20,189 nt of DNA, from positions 1 to 20,189 of the forward strand of contig JBBBWG010011857.1 in the NCBI GenBank assembly GCA_037176905.1, written 5' to 3'. Under the pieces are notes generated by a model. It did no database searches. It was given only the letters and a program-made list of their open reading frames with translations, and was not told the DNA's origin. This DNA comes from Azolla pinnata. Lineage: Eukaryota; Streptophyta; Polypodiopsida; Salviniales; Salviniaceae. The position numbers and the translations under genes are program-made. Below, in pieces: positions 16,230 to 20,189 of this stretch. Each line of letters begins with the position of its first letter. The stretch's first letter is position 1.

Positions 16230-16375
16230 ATATTTGATTAATTGATTAACGCGTTAATTTGGTGATAATCAAAGTAATTGAACGCTAATCAGTTAGTTAC
16301 TTTGATGTTAATTGAACTCACAATTGATTGGTTCGGTGTCAATCAATTGATTGAGTGTTTGGGCGTTAATTTGCA
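16230..16375. repeat. TTAATT/GATT-rich segment with inverted repeats
   Basis: TCAAAGTAA (16269-16277) pairs with TTACTTTGA (16297-16305), CAATCAATTGATTG (about 16343-16356) is palindromic, and GCGTTAATTTG occurs near both edges. It may be the remnant of a small inverted-repeat element, but no termini or target duplication can be fixed. Confidence 0.45.
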
Positions 16376-16445
16376 GTTTCTAGTTTTGGTGAGCATTAAA
16401 ATGTACTTTATAATTTCGTCAAGTGTTTTTTGGTAATTTTCGCAT

Positions 16446-16471
16446 GCACACATACATACATACATACATAC
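16446..16471. repeat. (CATA)n microsatellite
   Basis: About six uninterrupted CATA units. Confidence 0.9.
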
Positions 16472-17187
16472 TTGTGATATTCCTGAATCACCAAATGCCA
16501 TGTATAATATTGTATGTTGTTTGTTATATGCACGGCAATATGGCCGTGAGCTCCCTTTTACCATAAACGGTACTACAAGTCAAGGGGGCCCGGGTGCAGC
16601 CTTTTATCTTCTTCTTTTATGATAGAGACCGGCAGATCAGCTTTAATAATAGCTGAGATCTAAAGTCTTGCTTTTACAATCGGAGATGCGAAAACAACCT
16701 GAGGTATGGTCCTTGCTAGAAATCAGCTTTTCATGATCTCATAAATAAAGTTCGGCTTTAATGAGCAATGGCGGAACAATAAGCAACTAGATTCGTGACA
16801 CAATTAACTAACTTCACGAGGGAGCTGGGAGGGAGTTTTTGACGGATAGCCGGATGGAAATATGTAAGGGTCGTTCAACTTGCATCATGAGAGGAGGTCC
16901 ACGTAATAATATAATCATCTCTTTTCTGATGCTTTGCTTTGAACCAGTCAACTTTTTTGCAGTACTGCGAGTACTAATAGTAGCAGAGTACTTTAGTTTC
17001 TCTTTGAAAAGGTTGATATTTCTTTTGGATGCTTTTTCCATGGCTTTGTGGATTAATCAGGAAATATATTCTATACTTATCCTCTAATTACTTGTGCTTG
17101 CGTATGTCACTTGACAAATTAAGTTCACGCAGCAAAGTTAATTAGGGCAGTGTTAGCATTGAGTCGTGACCGTTATTACTATTGCAG
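16472..17187. other. No recognisable feature
   Basis: AT-rich. The longest frames (60-80 codons at 16814-17087 on either strand) overlap each other and show no family motif. AGATCAGCT...AGCTGAGATCT at about 16634-16663 is a small imperfect inverted repeat. Confidence 0.4.
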
Positions 17188-17280
17188 ACAGTGCCATTCA
17201 CGACTTTTGGATGCTCGCAGCACGATCCTGTGGATGCGAACTTATACCTACCCAAATTTGCAACAACACACATAATTTGA

Positions 17281-17966
17281 TCATTCATCATTCAACTACT
17301 ACATCATTATCCATTCGCACAACCAGTCATCTGCACTAGTTCATTAATATGTGCTCTACAGTTGCAGCAGCTCCTAAGTTTACAGTTTATATGTCAGCAT
17401 TTTCATACCCATCATTGCAATAAAAATCACTCAATCCATTGCCTAGAGCATTGAATTCTATGCTATTGAGATCTACACACACACATGTATGTGTACAGAT
17501 ACACACTTTATAGCTGCTTTTCGAGTCAAGTATACTATGGGACCGTTAAGATTGATAAAGCTTGATTTGAGGGGTCTGGATGCTGCATGCCACTAATGCA
17601 GACAATGTGCTATTCTCTACTCATTCATGACAAAGAAATGCTTCTATGCAGAGGATATATAAGTTCAACTATTGATCATCATGCCCCTGCCCATGATACA
17701 TTTAGAATCGAGATTCCTCTCCACTTTCATGTCATGGGAATGACATGTGTTTCAATTTATACATCAACTTAGATCTTAATTGCTTTAGGTAGCAATGTTC
17801 TATGCGCAAGTACAATATTTGCGTCATTTACATTGAAAGGCCAATACGATACTTATATATAAGCTTGCTTGCACCTTGTAAGTTATGGAGCATTTGAAAG
17901 ATATTTAAACTTTTTTCGTGTTTCAAATAAAACATGTAAGCTAGTTTGTTAAATGACGAGTACATA
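17281..17966. other. No recognisable feature
   Basis: AT-rich intergenic-looking DNA with a short (AC)n run near 17475. One 61-codon frame (17587-17772) shows no recognisable motif. Confidence 0.4.
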
Positions 17967-18604
17967 TACAACAAGGTATTGTGACAGTACACATAAATTT
18001 AAACACAAAATTTGTTCTACTCTTCTTCTTAGTCAGCTGCTTCTAACATCATATTAAACATCATACAACCCAAGTTTTGCAGTGCAGTCGATGCGAGTTT
18101 TGATGTGAGGTTGATATAGAGTTTCACACGTAGTCAACATGAATGAGACACAAGTTTAATGCATAAACTCGTGTCAAAATTGCACCAATTGTAGGTCTTC
18201 TTTATTTTATATATTTTTTAATTTTATAAACTATTTTAAATTGTTTATTTTGATAAAAAAATTTCAAATTTTCGTAGAATTTTTTAATTGGGTCAAATAT
18301 GTGTATCAAACTTGTGTAACAAAACATGCCAAAATCCTTTCCAAGTTGGCGCATCAAAATTGCATCAGCACATCAAATATGCATGAAAAATTGAGTAGAA
18401 ACGTCTCACGTGACAAACACAAACATTTGAAAAAGATTTAATAAAATATTTTTTTTTCAATGTTTTTATTTATCAAATTTCCTTTTTTATATAGCTTATT
18501 ATAAATTATATATTATTATCATTATTTTTAATTTTTTAATGGAAAACATTTTGAAATAAAGAAAAATATTTTTTTATATATTTTATATTATTTAAACGTG
18601 AAAT

Positions 18605-18805
18605 TAAATCCACATTTTTTTAGGTTTTTGTTCTCAAGAAGAAGATATACGTCTTATTTTTTCAAATTAGTTGTAAAGCTAAGAACTCAAAAGATGAATG
18701 AAAAGTCAAGGCCGTACTATTTATATATATTAGATATCTATTTATAGTTGTTTATATGTGATATTCTCACCTTTTATTTGTTTGTCTCCTCTTGTATATA
18801 TTTAT
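18605..18805 (-). promoter_or_regulatory. TATA-box and leader module of copy C
   Basis: On the minus strand TATACAAGAGGAGACAAACA, TATAAATAG (18717-18725), CTTTTCATTCATCTT, GAGTTCTTAG and TTCTTGAGAACAAAAA follow the order and spacing of copy A's module at 5640-5835. A second TATAAATAG lies near 18739. Confidence 0.65.
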
Positions 18806-19055
18806 TTCTATTCGTATTTATGTGTTTATGATTTATATGCATATATATATGTATCTTTATATGCATATTGCATGCATGTATTTATTGCATGTCTAGATGT
18901 ACATATTTATATGTATAGATGTGAGTGTAATCATTTGTGTATATAAATTGGTATATGCATATTCATGTATATATGTGTTGTAAATTCGTATGTATATATA
19001 TATAGAGTATTACAAACATATATCCATGTATGACACTTATACTTTGTAGTGTGTG

Positions 19056-19056
<1 letters not shown>

Positions 19057-19090
<34 letters not shown>

Positions 19091-19156
19091 ATGATTATAT
19101 GATTGGATAAATGTAAATGGGATGAATACGTGTGTGTGTGTGTGTGTGTGTGTGCA
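19057..19156. repeat. Two (TG)n microsatellites
   Basis: Uninterrupted TG runs at about 19067-19090 and 19130-19154, separated by ~40 bp of AT-rich sequence, within copy C. Confidence 0.95.
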
Positions 19157-19574
19157 TGCATGTATGAATTCATATGTATATAATATGTGTGCATGGACAA
19201 ATGTTTTCCTCTACATATAATAATGTAATCATAGAACGAGCTATACTTTTGCAATCTACAAACAGAATTGAGAATGTTTAGAGCATTTGAGATTAATAAA
19301 TCGCCAAAAGAATGTTTCAAACTAGAAGAATGGTAAATATAATAAAATATTGAAAATTAAAGAAATATAAAATATATTTTCAAAGAAAATGGGAAAAAAA
19401 AGATTTTGTATTTTTTAGAAGGTAAAATTGATAAAAGGTCGCGACAATAATTGCGACAACTATGTCATAAACAAGCATAAATACTCACGTTACTATGGTA
19501 TCAAAATTTGATGTGAATCTCCTCATATGTTTACCCCTAGCACATCTTGGTAAACGTGATAATACCTTGTACTA

Positions 19575-20023
19575 TGCATTTGTATTCTTGTATGTAGTGT
19601 GCATAGTATATATACTCCACGTATACATACATACATACACACACATGAGTATACATAGAATTTATACAACACACACATGCATATAGAAATATTATACATA
19701 ATTAACATAATGATAATGACTATTTTTTAATAATATAGTGATTATTGTATTGAGAAAAAACTCTAAAACCTTCTAGATCATCTTAAAATATTCTAGATAT
19801 GTCTAGACTAATCTATAAAAACCTATAAATAAAGACATATAAATTATATCAAATCAGTTCTAATCAACACAGTCTTTAGCTTTTAAGCCTTTCTTATATA
19901 AAACTCCTCTTTGTAATCATTCATTCTAATAAACTCACTCTTTTATTATCAATCCACTCTCCTCTATTCTTCTCTTCTCTTATATTCTCTTTCAATCATT
20001 CAATCTCTTGCTTGGTTCTGACA
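19575..20023 (+). other. AT-rich LTR-like sequence ending TCTGACA
   Basis: Repeated TTCTAGA/TCTAGAC motifs (19772-19812), TATAAATAAA (19824-19833), AATAAA (19927-19932) and a pyrimidine-rich tail ending GGTTCTGACA resemble the order U3-TATA-polyA of a plant LTR. No partner LTR, PBS or target duplication is in view. Confidence 0.3.
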
Positions 20024-20145
20024 TTTACTGCAAGTTTATTGTAAATTTACTGCATGTTTATTGTTACTTTACTACATGTTTATTGCTAGTTTGTTGCTTA
20101 TTTACCGCATATTTTTCTACTAATTAGATGCTTGTTTACTACAAA
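20024..20145. repeat. TTTACTGCATGTTTATTG repeat fragment, CACTA-like subterminal type
   Basis: Diverged units of TTTACTGCA[TA]GTTTATTG about 18-22 bp long, ending TTTACCGCATATTT. The TTTACCGC core is the reverse complement of the GCGGTAAA motif of the elements upstream, so this is probably an end piece of another family member. Confidence 0.6.
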
Positions 20146-20189
20146 TGTCATGGACAGATACAAAAGAGCAGAGATAGGCAAGGGCAAAA
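20146..20189 (-). mobile_element. Edge of a second copy of the solo-LTR family, reversed, running off the window
   Basis: TGTCATGGACAGATA... GAGCAGAGATAGGCAAG is the reverse complement of the last ~45 bp of the LTR at 14450-14753, with a few differences. The LTR would continue beyond 20189 on the minus strand. Confidence 0.7.

Larger units (their letters stand above)
17967..19574 (-). mobile_element. CACTA-like element in reverse orientation (copy C), termini decayed
   Basis: ACAAGGTATTGTGAC near 17972 and, inverted, GTGATAATACCTTGTA near 19556-19571 are the only family-like termini in this half. Each matches the CACTACAAGG core with two mismatches. They are 1,608 bp apart, close to copy A's 1,637 bp. 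Between them lie AT-rich sequence, microsatellites, and the TATA/leader module on the minus strand, which confirms family membership. No matching 3-bp target duplication is visible (ATA versus TGC), so the exact ends are uncertain. Confidence 0.65.

Noticed and set aside
19772..19812. A second heat shock element cluster (TTCTAGA repeats)
   Set aside because: Units are TTCTAGAT or GTCTAGAC without three consecutive correctly spaced GAA/TTC units.

Overview
The window looks like nuclear repeat-rich DNA of a flowering plant. It carries a plant-type Ty1/copia retrotransposon with an initiator-Met-tRNA-type primer site, CACTA-type DNA transposons, Ty3/gypsy debris, a solo LTR, long AT-rich minisatellites and plant-style GT-AG introns. 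No intact protein-coding gene can be confirmed. The species cannot be named from the sequence.

Layout. Bases 1-963 are a low-complexity, 48-bp-repeat segment, an AT-rich intron-like stretch and unidentified sequence. This is cut by a complete but dead Ty1/copia element on the minus strand (964-7366): two ~345-bp LTRs about 6% diverged, PBS, PPT, a near-perfect 5-bp target duplication, and gag, protease, integrase, RT and RNase H remnants. Its gag is itself split by a 1,637-bp non-autonomous CACTA element (4659-6295; perfect 12-bp terminal repeats, TAC target duplication). The interrupted host sequence resumes at 7372 and holds a candidate two-exon reading frame (7779-8232). Bases ~8440-10424 hold two further end pieces of the same CACTA-like family in opposite orientations, abutting at 9319/9320. 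Bases ~10880-11129 and 13860-14240 are two halves of a decayed plus-strand Ty3/gypsy gag-pol region, split by another CACTA-like element (11130-13859, AAA target duplication) whose right end was later tandemly duplicated together with flanking DNA. A solo LTR with perfect CATAT target duplication lies at 14450-14753 and has a four-unit heat-shock-element match just upstream of its TATA box. Bases 14759-17960 are lower-copy-looking DNA with a pyrimidine-rich leader and a possible first coding exon near 15789. A fourth CACTA-like element (reverse, ~17967-19574) follows, then LTR-like AT-rich DNA, a subterminal-repeat fragment, and at 20146 the edge of a second copy of the solo-LTR family.

The most interesting system is the CACTA-like family. 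Three copies (two forward, one reverse) share a ~190-bp TATA-box/leader module although none encodes a recognisable transposase. Several copies contain a tRNA-like segment with A- and B-box matches spaced exactly 33 nt apart in three cases. All share a GCGGTAAA-type subterminal motif arranged in arrays of different period, including facing 24-bp arrays. Nesting order, oldest first: gypsy or host sequence; then copia and CACTA-like insertions; then local tandem duplication.
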